Positions 1 to 9,445 are shown, counted from the first letter of the stretch. The stretch: DNA of 64,000 nucleotides from Treponema sp. (GCA_017395545.1 JAFPUF010000009.1:1-64000); one strand, 5' to 3'. A program made the numbers and translations. The notes: generated by a model from the sequence alone, not told the origin.

Positions 1-566
1 ACGTCAAGGAAGTAATCTTCCACGAGCGTGAGGATGAGCTTGTCGAATACAAGGCAAAGGCAAACTTCAAGGTTCTCGGAAAAGAGCTTGGGGCAAAAAT
101 GAAGGCCGCAGCCGCAAAAATCGTCGAGCTTAAGAACGAAGCAATCGCCGACATCCTTAACGGCAAGAAAGTCTCAGTCGATGTTGACGGTCAGAATGTT
201 GACCTCAACACAGACAAAATCATCGTCGAGCGAATCGAAAAAGAAGACCTCAAGGTTGTTAATGTCGGCACACTTACGGTCGGTCTTGATACAAAAGTCA
301 CTGACGAGCTCAAAAAAGAGGGCTATGTCCGTGACCTTATCCGCGGAATCCAGAATCTCCGAAAAGAGAGCGGTTTCGAAGTCACTGACCGAATCAAACT
401 CTTCGTTTCTGGTGACTCGGACCTTAAAGACGCTTTCGCAAAATTCAAGGATTTCGTAAAAGGCGAAACTCTGGCAGTTACCGAAGAATGGAAAGAAAAA
501 CTCGAAAAACCTTCTTCTGTCGAAGCCGATGACAAAACCTGGAGCATTTCTATTGAAAAGGCTTAA
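1..566 (+). CDS. ileS: Isoleucyl-tRNA synthetase, C-terminal part (5' truncated)
   Basis: Reading frame 3 is open from the left edge to a TAA at 564-566, so the gene begins outside the window. The visible ~187 residues match the end of class Ia IleRS: the anticodon-binding region and the lysine/valine-rich tail with the typical pattern of a short DxDG hairpin, a segment like KEGYVRDLIRGIQNLRK and a final beta-rich piece. The enzyme charges tRNA-Ile in the cytoplasm. The catalytic HIGH and KMSKS motifs lie upstream and cannot be checked. No C-terminal zinc-finger cysteines are present, which fits the long eukaryote-like IleRS type that many spirochaetes carry (inference). The next gene appears to start inside its last codons. 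Confidence 0.9.
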   Translation, partial: VKEVIFHEREDELVEYKAKANFKVLGKELGAKMKAAAAKIVELKNEAIADILNGKKVSVDVDGQNVDLNTDKIIVERIEKEDLKVVNVGTLTVGLDTKVTDELKKEGYVRDLIRGIQNLRKESGFEVTDRIKLFVSGDSDLKDAFAKFKDFVKGETLAVTEEWKEKLEKPSSVEADDKTWSISIEKA

Positions 567-1479
567 CCTTATAAAGCTTGCGTTCATCACTCTGACGGGC
601 GCAAGCCTTTTCTTATCATGTAAATCTACTCCTGACCTGGCCCCTGTCGATGCTTTTGAACTGCTTGACGGGGATGCTGCTATGTATCTTACGATTCCTG
701 TTCAGAATAATCAGTCTTTTGTAAGTTCGGCAATTCAGAAAGTTGCAAGAGTGGCTCAGAATGATGCTGAAAAAATCGCCGGACGGCTTGATATGGCTTA
801 TGTTGCGGTCGGTTCAGACGGAAGAGTTCAGCTTTCCTGCGGTGGAAATATTCCGACAACATTTATCGGAATGGCTTTAAACGAAAAAAACGGCTGGAAT
901 GCCGGAGCAAAAGACGGTCAGGTTTTCTATACCAGTTCGGCGACAGGTTTTGAACTTTGCATTCCGTCTGATTCTAATGTTTTTCTGGCATCTGATATCG
1001 GGAGAATGGCAAAAAGGTACAATAAAATTGCATATTCAGTATATTCAGAAGAAAATCTCAAAAAAAATAAGAACGCAGACACAATTCTCGCTTATAAAAA
1101 TTCTTCTGAAAAACTTTTGTCAGAATTTTTGAAGGAATATGATTATAAATTCCTGCACGAGAATATTTCTTCAAACATAATGCTCTATTCTCCGAATCCG
1201 AAATTCTTCCTCAGGAATTTCCTTGGCGCAGTCGATGTCAGAACCACGATTTCCTCGATTTATGGAACGGTTGCCCCTTATAACAAAGTTAACGGCTATG
1301 ATTACACTGTGACACTTGTTCTTAATCTGAGCGATTCCCGCACTGTAAAGGCAACTGAGGCGCTTTTGAAAGTAGGACTTTTCGGAATGGCTTCTAAAAT
1401 CAGCCAGACAGGGCAGAGTCAGATTACAATCGTTGACCTGCTTTTAACTAAAAATCAGATTCTTTCCCTGGTACGCTAA
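553..1479 (+). CDS. Putative lipoprotein of unknown function
   Basis: A ~308-residue protein that I do not recognise. It starts with a basic stretch, a hydrophobic segment and the lipobox LFLSC about 25 residues in, so it should be lipidated and membrane-anchored. I prefer the TTG start at 553: GGAG lies at 541-544 with 8 bases of spacing and the signal peptide then has normal length. The ATG at 529 has no convincing ribosome site. Either start overlaps the end of ileS, so the two are translationally coupled. No repeats or catalytic motifs are evident in the mature part, which is mixed alpha/beta in character. A second lipoprotein gene follows one base later, so the two may act together. Confidence 0.7.
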   Translation: MKRLNLIKLAFITLTGASLFLSCKSTPDLAPVDAFELLDGDAAMYLTIPVQNNQSFVSSAIQKVARVAQNDAEKIAGRLDMAYVAVGSDGRVQLSCGGNIPTTFIGMALNEKNGWNAGAKDGQVFYTSSATGFELCIPSDSNVFLASDIGRMAKRYNKIAYSVYSEENLKKNKNADTILAYKNSSEKLLSEFLKEYDYKFLHENISSNIMLYSPNPKFFLRNFLGAVDVRTTISSIYGTVAPYNKVNGYDYTVTLVLNLSDSRTVKATEALLKVGLFGMASKISQTGQSQITIVDLLLTKNQILSLVR

Positions 1480-1480
1480 G

Positions 1481-2134
1481 ATGAAAAAAAATATTCTGAC
1501 TTTTCTGGCATTTTTTCCGCTTTTTTTTGTTTCCTGTGCTTCTTCCTCTCTCAGAATTCCCGGAGAATCAAGGATTATCTTAAAAAATCTTGCCACTGAA
1601 TATTACACAATTGCCGACGGATATCTTGAGATAAAAAATTACACTAAGGCTGCCCAGTATTATAAACTTGCGATGCGCAATGAAGATTTGTATCTTGCTG
1701 CTTTCTATAAACTTGCCCGCTCTTACGCCCTTGCAAAAGACTGGGAAAATGCCGACAAAACTTACCGTGAGCTTCTGGAACTTGACAGCGAAAATACAGT
1801 CTTGAAAACCAGCCTTGCATATATTACGGTTATGCGCGGTGAGCTTGATGACGGGATCCTTATGTACAAAAAACTGACAGAAGAAAACCCGTATGACGAA
1901 AATCTTCTTGAATCTTATGTTTCCCTTCTGATAAATGTCGGCCGTGGTGAAGATGCGGAAGAAAGTTTTTTTGTTCTGAAAGAAAAATTTCCTGACAACA
2001 AGCAGATTTCAACTTTCAGCCAGAGCCTTTCTGAAATTGTCGATAACTTTGATCCTGACAAAAAGAAGGAACAGACCGCGGAGGTAGAATCTGATAAGGC
2101 GCCCCTCGGAAAATCTCCCGATAAAAAATCTTGA
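1481..2134 (+). CDS. TPR-repeat lipoprotein
   Basis: 217 residues. A signal peptide of about 18 residues ends in the lipobox FVSC. Residues ~40-170 hold tandem helix-turn-helix units with TPR spacing (for example ITKAAQYYKLA-like and WENADKTYRELLELD-like segments with conserved W, Y, A and P positions), so the mature protein is most likely a periplasm-facing tetratricopeptide scaffold. The C-terminal ~30 residues are charged and low complexity (many K, D and E). It starts 1 base after the stop of the upstream lipoprotein gene, indicating a shared transcript. Partners cannot be named from the sequence. Confidence 0.8.
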   Translation: MKKNILTFLAFFPLFFVSCASSSLRIPGESRIILKNLATEYYTIADGYLEIKNYTKAAQYYKLAMRNEDLYLAAFYKLARSYALAKDWENADKTYRELLELDSENTVLKTSLAYITVMRGELDDGILMYKKLTEENPYDENLLESYVSLLINVGRGEDAEESFFVLKEKFPDNKQISTFSQSLSEIVDNFDPDKKKEQTAEVESDKAPLGKSPDKKS

Positions 2135-2168
2135 TGACCTTTTTTTTGTTTTACTGTAACATTCTTTT

Positions 2169-4076
2169 ATGAAAAAAAATTCTGTCGTTATTTATAAAAA
2201 TTCTCCTGCCCTTGTCGGAGAGCAGGATGGTGATAAATTCCTTGTGAACTGGTGTGTCAGCCGTGCGACCGCAACCGGAAAAAAAGCCGTTTATGCAAGC
2301 CAGAAAGTCCGGGAGAAAGACGTGCTTCTCCTGTGCGAAAACGAAGCTTCTTCTGTAGATTCTCTTCTGGCATTTGAGGATAAGGCTTTAGAGGACGGTT
2401 CAGAAGTAAAAAAACAAATAGCAGAAACTCACGAACTTTTATTGAGTGACGACGAAACTGCCGCGAGCGAACAGTCGTTTTCAGAAGTTGTTTCGCTTGT
2501 CCGGGGTGAGCTTAGGCCGGATGAAAGCTGGGGCGTTTACTGTGCACTGAAGAATTCTTTTGAATTTGAAGAAACTGTAAAAAACGGTCAGATTTTTTTT
2601 ACTCCCAACAGCCTTGAAAAAATTGAGAATTTAAAAAATAAGGCTTACGAAAAAGAGCACGCTGAGGAAATCCGCGCCGCATTCATCGAAAGGCTTAAAT
2701 CTAAAACTCTTCTCCCTGAAGACATAAAATTTATGGGAGACGTTGAGGCGCTTGCCCTTGGTACAACTGATAAAAGCAGGACAATGAAAGATGCCGGCTT
2801 AAAGGAGACTCCTGAAAAAGCACACAAGCTTCTGCTGGATACAAAAATCTGGGATATAACCAGAAATCCATATCCTATCCGGCTCGGACTGAGCGCAAAA
2901 AGTGCAGCTGTGGGTCTTGGAGTTCCTCCGGAGGAAGACAGAATTCGTGTTCCTGGTGTTTCTTATGCAATAGACAGCCCATGGTCAACGGATCCTGACG
3001 ATGCGATTGCCTTTGATGGAGAATATCTTTGGGTTCATATTGCAGATCCGGCTTCTTTCGTGACTCCTGATTCTGAGATTGACCGGGTCGCACGCGGAAG
3101 GGGAGCAACCCTTTATCTTCCGGAGGGCGCTGCCAGAATGCTGAGCGAAGACTGCCTTGAAGACTATGCGCTGGGGCTTCGGGAAGAAAGCCGTGCTTTG
3201 AGTTTTAAAATCAAACTTGGAGAAAACTGCGAGCTTCTGGACTGTGAGGTTCTCAGGACTGTCGTTGACGTTAAGCGCCTTACTTACGAAGAGGCCGACA
3301 ATCAGAAAGAAAGTCTGGAATTAAAGCCGCTTTTTGAAATTGCACGGAAAAATTTCGAAAGAAGATGCAGGGCCGGTGCCGTAAACATTAACATTCCTGA
3401 AGTGCACCTTACCGTCGATTCTGAAACAAAAGAAGTGAAATTTGAGGAAGTCCCGCATTTTGAGAGCGCTGAAGTTGTCCGTGAGGCGATGGTGCTTGCG
3501 GGGGAGGGCGCTGCAAAATTCGCATTCAAGAATAACATTCCTTTTCCGTTTATTTCGGCGGAAACTCCGGATATTCCAAAAGAACTGCCGGAAGGACTTG
3601 CCGGACAGTTCAGACTCAGGAAATGTATGCGCAAAAGAAATGTGAACGTAACTCCGGGAAGCCACGGCGGTCTTGGTGTCGGAATGTATTCGCAGGTGAC
3701 TTCTCCTTTGCGCCGTTACGGGGATCTTCTCGGTCATGAGCAGCTTCGGGCTTTTCTGAAAGGTGAAAAACTGATTGATAAGGATACGATGCTCCTGCGT
3801 ATGAGCGAGGGGGATGCGGCAATGCAGGCTTCGAAAAAAGCCGAGCGGAACAGCCGCACTCACTGGACGCTTGTTTATCTTTTAAGGCATCCTGACTGGA
3901 CGGGAGAGGCTGTTTGTGTGGACAGACAGCCGGGACGAGCGCTGTATTTTATTCCGGAACTTGGAATGGAAACTGTAATTGGCGGGGAGGCTCCTGTTGA
4001 TTTGAACGGAAAAGTAAGCCTTAAGGCCGGAAAAATAGACCTTCCGAATCTTGAGGTTGTTTTTACAATCCTCTGA
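2169..4076 (+). CDS. RNase II/RNB-family 3'-5' exoribonuclease
   Basis: 635 residues. The RNB catalytic domain begins near residue 255 and carries the signature STDPDDAIAF, whose clustered aspartates bind Mg2+ in RNase II and RNase R, followed by WVHIADPASFV. The late RNB motif TSPLRRYGDLLGHEQL lies near residue 515. Family members degrade RNA from the 3' end. The protein is shorter than typical RNase R (700-800 aa), and I see no clear C-terminal S1 domain with a basic tail, so an RNase II-like or spirochaete-specific RNB enzyme is likely. No Shine-Dalgarno sequence precedes the ATG. A -10-like TAACAT ends 6 bases before it, so the message may be leaderless (inference). Confidence 0.88.
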   Translation: MKKNSVVIYKNSPALVGEQDGDKFLVNWCVSRATATGKKAVYASQKVREKDVLLLCENEASSVDSLLAFEDKALEDGSEVKKQIAETHELLLSDDETAASEQSFSEVVSLVRGELRPDESWGVYCALKNSFEFEETVKNGQIFFTPNSLEKIENLKNKAYEKEHAEEIRAAFIERLKSKTLLPEDIKFMGDVEALALGTTDKSRTMKDAGLKETPEKAHKLLLDTKIWDITRNPYPIRLGLSAKSAAVGLGVPPEEDRIRVPGVSYAIDSPWSTDPDDAIAFDGEYLWVHIADPASFVTPDSEIDRVARGRGATLYLPEGAARMLSEDCLEDYALGLREESRALSFKIKLGENCELLDCEVLRTVVDVKRLTYEEADNQKESLELKPLFEIARKNFERRCRAGAVNINIPEVHLTVDSETKEVKFEEVPHFESAEVVREAMVLAGEGAAKFAFKNNIPFPFISAETPDIPKELPEGLAGQFRLRKCMRKRNVNVTPGSHGGLGVGMYSQVTSPLRRYGDLLGHEQLRAFLKGEKLIDKDTMLLRMSEGDAAMQASKKAERNSRTHWTLVYLLRHPDWTGEAVCVDRQPGRALYFIPELGMETVIGGEAPVDLNGKVSLKAGKIDLPNLEVVFTIL

Positions 4077-4110
4077 TGCTTTTCTGTTTGTGCAGATTTC
4101 AGGGATTCTA

Positions 4111-4139
4111 TTGACAGATTTTCTGAAATCGGCTAATAT
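4111..4139 (+). promoter_or_regulatory. Sigma-70 promoter for rimP-nusA-infB-rbfA
   Basis: TTGACA at 4111-4116, a 17-base spacer, and TAATAT at 4134-4139. This is a near-consensus housekeeping promoter in the gap between the RNB exonuclease gene and rimP. Transcription should start near 4146, giving a ~65-base leader that contains the hairpin at 4168-4195. Confidence 0.8.
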
Positions 4140-4167
4140 ACTGCTAACATTTTAATAGAAATATTTG

Positions 4168-4196
4168 AATGGACTCGCAAAAACGAGTCCATTTTT
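4168..4196 (+). terminator. Leader hairpin with U-tract upstream of rimP (possible attenuator)
   Basis: GGACTCG at 4171-4177 pairs with CGAGTCC at 4184-4190 around a six-base loop. Flanking A/T bases extend the stem, and ATTTTTATT follows directly. It looks like an intrinsic terminator but lies downstream of the operon's own promoter and only ~15 bases before the rimP start. It could end transcripts from the upstream exonuclease gene, or act as an attenuator for the nusA operon. Confidence 0.6.
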
Positions 4197-4211
4197 ATTG
4201 TCGGAGCATTG

Positions 4212-4685
4212 ATGGAATACATTCCTTTGGATTCTTATCCGCACTACACAGAATGTGAGAAAATCGTGAGCGGGCTTGGTTTTCATCTTGTTGAGCTTAA
4301 AATCTCTCCGCAGAACGGTGTCACTCAGATTCTTGCGACTATTACAGGGGCAGATTCGACTCAGAATATCGGAGTCAATGATTGCTCAAGGGTTCATAAA
4401 GTGCTTCTTCCGGCTCTCGAAGAGATGCTCGGAACGGACAACACTTATATGGAGCTTACTTCTCCGGGAATGGAGAGAAATATCAGAAATGCGGCTGAAT
4501 TTCCGCTTTTTCTGGGACGGGAAATCCGTGTTTACGACAAGACGGTCACTGACTGGGTCGGCGGAGTTTTAAAATCTGCAGACGAAAAATCTCTGACCCT
4601 TGAAAATACAAAAGAAGACGGCTCTCAGGAGCAGAAAACGATTTCTTTTGAAGATATTGCAAAGGCAAAATTTATACATCTGTAA
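4212..4685 (+). CDS. rimP: Ribosome maturation factor RimP
   Basis: 157 residues, the usual length for RimP, which assists 30S subunit assembly. Typical family features are the N-terminal domain with VELKISP and the motif NDCSRVHKVLLPALEE, followed by the SPGMERNIRNAAEF segment, which corresponds to the conserved SPGxxRPL region. The C-terminal SH3-like domain covers the last ~65 residues. The ATG at 4212 is favoured over the in-frame TTG at 4209 because GGAG at 4203-4206 is too close to the latter. rimP opens the operon followed by nusA, infB and rbfA, the same order as in many bacteria. Confidence 0.93.
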   Translation: MEYIPLDSYPHYTECEKIVSGLGFHLVELKISPQNGVTQILATITGADSTQNIGVNDCSRVHKVLLPALEEMLGTDNTYMELTSPGMERNIRNAAEFPLFLGREIRVYDKTVTDWVGGVLKSADEKSLTLENTKEDGSQEQKTISFEDIAKAKFIHL

Positions 4686-4720
4686 AAATATAATTTTTTT
4701 ATCGAATAGGAGATAAAAGT

Positions 4721-6184
4721 ATGTCAGAAATGGCAGATGCAATCCGTGAATTGACCCAGGAAAAAGGCTGTTCACTGGATTCCGTAAAACAGACAATCGA
4801 AAACACTTTGAGGGCGGCTTACAAAAGAACTTTTGGTACTGCCGATAACTGTGTGATTACTTTCGCTGATGATATGTCAGAAGTAACTGTTGCCTCACGA
4901 AAAGTAATCGTTGATACGGCTTACAATGCTGTTACTGAGATTGAGCTTGAGGATGCCCTCGAACTTTCTCCGGACTGCGAGCTCGGTGACGAAATCGACA
5001 TCATCGTAGACCCGAAAACTTTCAACCGCTCGGCAGTTTCTGTCGGAAAACAGGAAACTCACAAAGGTTTGAGCGAGTCATTCAAAGACAAACTTTACAA
5101 CGAATACAAGGATAAGGTCGGTGAGATTATCATCGGTTATTTCCAGCGTGAGTACAACGGCAATATCTATGTCGATCTCGGCAAAGTAGAGGGTGTTCTT
5201 CCTAAAAAATATCAGTCTCCTCGTGAGATTTATCAGAAAAATGACCGCATCAAGGCTTATGTCGTAGACTTAAAGCGAATTTCTTCAGGACTTCAGCTTG
5301 TACTCAGCCGTACGGATCCAAAATTCGTTCAGTCAATTCTTGAACTTGAAGTTCCAGAGATTCAGGACAAAACTGTCGAAATTAAAAAGATTGTCCGCGA
5401 TGCAGGCTACCGCACAAAAATCGCAGTTTCTACTTCTAAAGAGGATATCGATCCGGTCGGCTCTTGTGTCGGACCAAAAGGTATGCGAATCCAGAACGTT
5501 ATCCGTGAGCTTTACGGCGAAAAAATCGACGTTCTGCGCTATTCCGATGATCCTGCAGTATTCATCAAAAATGCACTTTCACCGGCAGAAGTTAACCGTG
5601 TCGTAATTCTTGACGACGAGAAGAAAACAGCCCTCGCAATTGTAAACGACGAGCAGTTCTCGGTTGCTATCGGTAAAAACGGTCAGAACGTACGCCTTGC
5701 AAACCGTCTGTGTGACTGGACTATCGACGTCAATACAGAAGAACAGGCTGCAAAACTTGATCTTAGCGAAATGGTCACAAGAAAGGCTGCTGAGCTCTTC
5801 AGCAACAATGCAGCTGTCGAGCCGGATGAAATCTCTGTCGTTGCAGATCTTCCGGGCGTTAACCAGGAAGTCGCTGCTAAACTTGCAGAAAATGGTTTCG
5901 ATGACATCGAAAAATTCATTGATGCATACGAAAATGACCAGATTGGAGAAATCGAAGGCGTTACTGCTGACGACCTCGCAGAAGTCAACAAGATTATCCA
6001 TGAAAATGTTGAATTTGTCGAAGATGAAGGTGCTGAATCTGAGACTGAAAATACAACCGAAGAAACTGCTGCCGAAGAGGAAGAAGAATACTTCTGTCCT
6101 GAATGCGGCGCAAAAATCACGCTTGATATGACAAAATGTCCGTCGTGCGGCGTTGAATTCGAATTTGAAGAGGACGAGGAATAA
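4721..6184 (+). CDS. nusA: Transcription termination/antitermination factor NusA with C-terminal zinc ribbon
   Basis: 487 residues. The RNA-polymerase-binding N-terminal domain (1-~130) is followed by an S1 domain (~135-200), KH1 (GPKGMRIQNVIRELYGEKID near 250) and KH2 (IGKNGQNVRLANRLCDW near 315). A helix-hairpin-helix type segment follows (~370-425: LPGVNQEVAAKLAENGFDD and a second similar unit). After a very acidic linker the protein ends in a zinc ribbon, Cys459-x2-Cys462-x10-Cys473-x2-Cys476, which is absent from the NusA proteins I know best, such as E. coli and Bacillus. NusA controls pausing, termination and antitermination. A strong ribosome site (AGGAGAT) precedes the ATG. rimP lies 35 bases upstream and infB 11 bases downstream. 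Confidence 0.95.
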   Translation: MSEMADAIRELTQEKGCSLDSVKQTIENTLRAAYKRTFGTADNCVITFADDMSEVTVASRKVIVDTAYNAVTEIELEDALELSPDCELGDEIDIIVDPKTFNRSAVSVGKQETHKGLSESFKDKLYNEYKDKVGEIIIGYFQREYNGNIYVDLGKVEGVLPKKYQSPREIYQKNDRIKAYVVDLKRISSGLQLVLSRTDPKFVQSILELEVPEIQDKTVEIKKIVRDAGYRTKIAVSTSKEDIDPVGSCVGPKGMRIQNVIRELYGEKIDVLRYSDDPAVFIKNALSPAEVNRVVILDDEKKTALAIVNDEQFSVAIGKNGQNVRLANRLCDWTIDVNTEEQAAKLDLSEMVTRKAAELFSNNAAVEPDEISVVADLPGVNQEVAAKLAENGFDDIEKFIDAYENDQIGEIEGVTADDLAEVNKIIHENVEFVEDEGAESETENTTEETAAEEEEEYFCPECGAKITLDMTKCPSCGVEFEFEEDEE

Positions 6185-6195
6185 TTAGAGGTAAT

Positions 6196-8889
6196 ATGGC
6201 GGAAGAAGAAGAGAAAAAACAGGCATTTGTTTTAAGAAAAAAAGAAAAGAAGCCGGAAACAACTGCGGAAAACGCAAAATCGGATTCTTCTCAACCGGCA
6301 AAAAAGAAGATTGTCATTAAAAAGAAGAACCCGGCGCAGGGGAACGGCGAAGGCAAACAGGACTCAACTCAGGAAGAAAAAGCCAGAAACGGCGTACATG
6401 TTGTCGTTAAAAAGCCGGTTCCTTCTTCCGCAAAACCTTCGTCTGAAAATGAGAAAACAAAATCTCAGGGCGAAACTCCGAAACCTCAGAAAACTTTCGA
6501 GCTTAATTCTGCCCGCCCGAACGTAAAGGCTGGAAATCTTTCCGGAAACCGTCAGGGCGGATACAACCGCGGCGGATACAATAACGGTCAGGGCGGTTAC
6601 AACAACCGTGGCGGCTATGGCCAGAACGGTCAGCGTTCAGGCGGCTTTACTGGTGCTCAGGCACGCGAAGGCTATCAGAACCGTGAGCGCGACAATAACC
6701 GGCAGGGAGGCTTTAACCGCGGCGGCTTTAACGGGCAGGGCGGAAACAGGCCTCAGGGCGGATTCAACCGTGGCGGCTTTGGCCAGAATGGTCAGGGCGG
6801 TCAGGGACGACCAGGCTTTGGCGGAAACAGACCGGGATTTGGTGGTCAGGGCGGAAATCGTCCGGGCTTCGGTGGAAACCGACCGGGCTTTGGCGGCGGT
6901 CGTCCGATGGGCGGAGGTTTTGCTCCGGCTCCAATGCCTCTCCCGCAGGCTGGAAAAAAACAGTTTAAAGGCAAAAAACAGGTCTACGGACAGCGAAAAG
7001 ATAAAGAAGAGCTTTTTGACGAGGAAGAACTCTACAAGAAGAAGCAGCAGACTCAGGCGAGCGTAGTTCCAAAGTCAATCGACATCATGGAAAGTATCTC
7101 GGTTTCTGATCTTGCGCGCAAGATGAACCTCAAGGCCGGTGACATCATCTCAAAACTCATGGGAATGGGCATGATGGTCACAATCAACCAGTCAATCGAC
7201 AGTGATACGGCAACTCTTCTTGCCGCTGAATACGATTGTGAGGTACATCTCGTATCTCTTTACGATGAGACTGTCATCGAGCATGATGTCGGCGAAGAAG
7301 AAAATCTCCGTGTACGACCTCCGATCGTTACTGTCATGGGTCATGTCGACCACGGTAAAACGAAAACTCTCGACGCAATCCGAAAAACGAATGTTGTCGC
7401 TGGTGAGGCCGGCGGTATCACTCAGAAAATCGGTGCTTATCAGGTTCATACAGAAAAGGGAACTATCACATTCCTCGATACTCCTGGACACGAAGCGTTC
7501 ACAATGATGCGTGCCCGTGGTGCACAGATTACCGATATCGTAGTTCTCGTCGTTGCGGCTGATGACGGCGTTATGCCTCAGACTCTTGAGGCTTTGAGCC
7601 ACGCAAAGGACGCAAAAGTTCCTATCATCGTCGCTGTAAACAAAATTGATAAACCGGATGCAAATCCTGAGAATGTAATGACACAGCTCTCAAATCAGGG
7701 GCTTACTCCTGAGGAATGGGGTGGTGACACTCAGTATGTAAGAATTTCTGCTCTCAAAGGTCAGGGAATTGACGACCTTCTCGACGCAATCCTTCTTCAG
7801 GCAGAGGTTCTTGAGCTCAAGGCTCAGTACGATACCCGTGCAGAAGGAAAAGTCATCGAGTCACGCATTGATCAGGGACGAGGCGTTGTCGCTTCAGTCG
7901 TCGTTCAGAGCGGTACCCTTAAAATCGGTGATCCGTTCGTCGCAGGTATCTACTCAGGACGAGTACGAGCCATGTTCAACGACCGCGGAGAAAAAGTTAC
8001 GGAAGCTTTTCCGAGTATGCCGGTTGAGGTTCTTGGCCTTGACGACATGCCGAACGCAGGAGACCCGATTCAGGTCACTGAAAGCGAGAAAGACGCACGC
8101 GCAATTTCTGCAAAACGACAGGAACTCAAACGCTTTGAGGCTGCTAAGGCTGTCAAGAAAATTAATCTTGATAACTTTGCTTCAACAATTCAGGCAAACG
8201 AAATCAACGAGCTTAAAGTTATCATCAAGGCTGACCTTCAGGGTAGTGCCGAGGCTCTCAAAACAAGCCTTGAAAAACTCTCAACTCCTGAAATCCGCCT
8301 CAATGTCATCCATTCTTCTGCAGGTGCAATCAACGAGTCAGATGTTACTCTGGCCGCTGCCGACGGAAACGCAATCCTCATCGGATTCAATGTCCGCCCG
8401 ACTCCAAAAGCAAAACTGCTTGCAGATCAGGAAAAGGTCGATATCAGAAAATACAATGTCATCTACAAGTGTGTCGAAGAAATCACTCTTGCAATGGAAG
8501 GCATGCTCAAACCTGATACAAAAGAAGAAGTTACAGGTCAGCTCGAAGTTCGCAATACATTCCGTGTTCCGAAAGTCGGCGTTATCGCCGGTTGTTATGT
8601 CACTGAAGGTGTCGTCAAACGAACGAGCAGCGTAAACCTCATCCGCGACGGAATCGTCAAGTTTACGGGAAAAATCACATCCCTCAAACGCTTCAAGGAC
8701 GATGCAAAAGAAGTTACCTACGGATTTGAGTGTGGTGTCGGTCTTGAGAACTGGCAGGACATTCAGGAAGGCGATATTCTCGAAGTCTTTGAATATGTTG
8801 AGATTGCCCGAAAACTCGGAGATTCAATCGCAAAAGAAAAAGAAGCCGCTGCCGCTAAAGCAGAGAATTCTGATTCTGATGCTGAATAA
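6196..8889 (+). CDS. infB: Translation initiation factor IF-2 with glycine/arginine-rich N-terminal region
   Basis: 897 residues. The G domain starts near residue 380 with GHVDHGKT (G1), then DTPGHEAF (G3) and NKIDKP (G4), followed by the two beta-barrel domains and domain IV typical of IF-2. It positions initiator tRNA on the 30S subunit using GTP. The N-terminal region is unusual: after a Lys-rich start, residues ~115-245 form a low-complexity stretch of GGYN, RGG, GGF, NRPGFGG and GQGG units, similar to RNA-binding RGG boxes. The DNA there is locally GC-rich and repetitive. The position after Gly-Lys-Thr reads KTL where many IF-2 proteins have SLL. It lies between nusA and rbfA in the same operon. 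Confidence 0.96.
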   Translation: MAEEEEKKQAFVLRKKEKKPETTAENAKSDSSQPAKKKIVIKKKNPAQGNGEGKQDSTQEEKARNGVHVVVKKPVPSSAKPSSENEKTKSQGETPKPQKTFELNSARPNVKAGNLSGNRQGGYNRGGYNNGQGGYNNRGGYGQNGQRSGGFTGAQAREGYQNRERDNNRQGGFNRGGFNGQGGNRPQGGFNRGGFGQNGQGGQGRPGFGGNRPGFGGQGGNRPGFGGNRPGFGGGRPMGGGFAPAPMPLPQAGKKQFKGKKQVYGQRKDKEELFDEEELYKKKQQTQASVVPKSIDIMESISVSDLARKMNLKAGDIISKLMGMGMMVTINQSIDSDTATLLAAEYDCEVHLVSLYDETVIEHDVGEEENLRVRPPIVTVMGHVDHGKTKTLDAIRKTNVVAGEAGGITQKIGAYQVHTEKGTITFLDTPGHEAFTMMRARGAQITDIVVLVVAADDGVMPQTLEALSHAKDAKVPIIVAVNKIDKPDANPENVMTQLSNQGLTPEEWGGDTQYVRISALKGQGIDDLLDAILLQAEVLELKAQYDTRAEGKVIESRIDQGRGVVASVVVQSGTLKIGDPFVAGIYSGRVRAMFNDRGEKVTEAFPSMPVEVLGLDDMPNAGDPIQVTESEKDARAISAKRQELKRFEAAKAVKKINLDNFASTIQANEINELKVIIKADLQGSAEALKTSLEKLSTPEIRLNVIHSSAGAINESDVTLAAADGNAILIGFNVRPTPKAKLLADQEKVDIRKYNVIYKCVEEITLAMEGMLKPDTKEEVTGQLEVRNTFRVPKVGVIAGCYVTEGVVKRTSSVNLIRDGIVKFTGKITSLKRFKDDAKEVTYGFECGVGLENWQDIQEGDILEVFEYVEIARKLGDSIAKEKEAAAAKAENSDSDAE

Positions 8890-8903
8890 GCCGGAGGCCA
8901 AAA

Positions 8904-9320
8904 ATGGGTGAATTCAGAATGTTAAAGCTTGGTGAGCAGATCCGTGAGGAAATCTCCAGGCTGATAATGCTCCAGAAAGTAAAAGACCCGCGTGTTTCGA
9001 CTTTCCTTTCGATAAACCGTGTTGAGGTTGCGCGGGATCTTGCTTATGCAAAGGTCTATGTCTCGAGCTTTATGAACGAGTCGCAGGTTAAAAAAGGCGT
9101 TGAGGGACTGAACAGTGCCGCAGGCTTTATTCAGTCTTCAATCGCAAAAAAACTTTCGATTTATAAATTTCCACGTCTCACATTCGTAGAGGATATGAGC
9201 ATAAAAGACGGTTTTGATATGGTGAATAAACTTAACCGTCTGGAAGAAGCTGAGAAAAAACTTGAGGAAGAAAAGAACGGAGAAATTAAAGACTCTGAAA
9301 ATTCTTCTGATGAAGAGTAG
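8904..9320 (+). CDS. rbfA: Ribosome-binding factor A
   Basis: 138 residues, matching RbfA in length and pattern: an N-terminal helix LGEQIREEISRLI, then KDPRVSTFLSINRVEVARDL and the KH-like core with AKVYVSSF, and a hydrophobic PRLTFVED strand. RbfA is a cold-shock-linked 30S maturation factor that acts on the 5' end of 16S rRNA. GGAGG at 8892-8896 gives a good ribosome site. It is the last gene of the rimP-nusA-infB-rbfA operon and is followed by a strong terminator. The C-terminus is an acidic/lysine-rich tail. Confidence 0.94.
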   Translation: MGEFRMLKLGEQIREEISRLIMLQKVKDPRVSTFLSINRVEVARDLAYAKVYVSSFMNESQVKKGVEGLNSAAGFIQSSIAKKLSIYKFPRLTFVEDMSIKDGFDMVNKLNRLEEAEKKLEEEKNGEIKDSENSSDEE

Positions 9321-9352
9321 ATTTCTTAGATTTTTGGAAAAAAAAGGGATAG

Positions 9353-9402
9353 AAAGGGGAAAAGAAACCTTTTATAAAAAGGTTGCGTTTCCCCTTTTGT
9401 TT
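9353..9402 (+). terminator. Intrinsic terminator after rbfA
   Basis: An outer stem AAAGGGGAAA (9353-9362) / TTTCCCCTTT (9388-9397) encloses a second stem, AACCTTTT (9366-9373) / AAAAGGTT (9377-9384). The structure is followed by TTGTTTTA. It closes the rimP-rbfA operon. Confidence 0.85.
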
Positions 9403-9445
9403 TAGGGAAGTGCTGATTAATGCTTCCTGTCAAAAGAGGTGAATT

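Noticed and set aside
6541-6930. Tandem-repeat-like DNA resembling a repeat array
   Set aside because: The repeats are in frame and encode the glycine/arginine-rich part of IF-2; units are irregular and there are no spacers, so it is not a CRISPR or satellite array.
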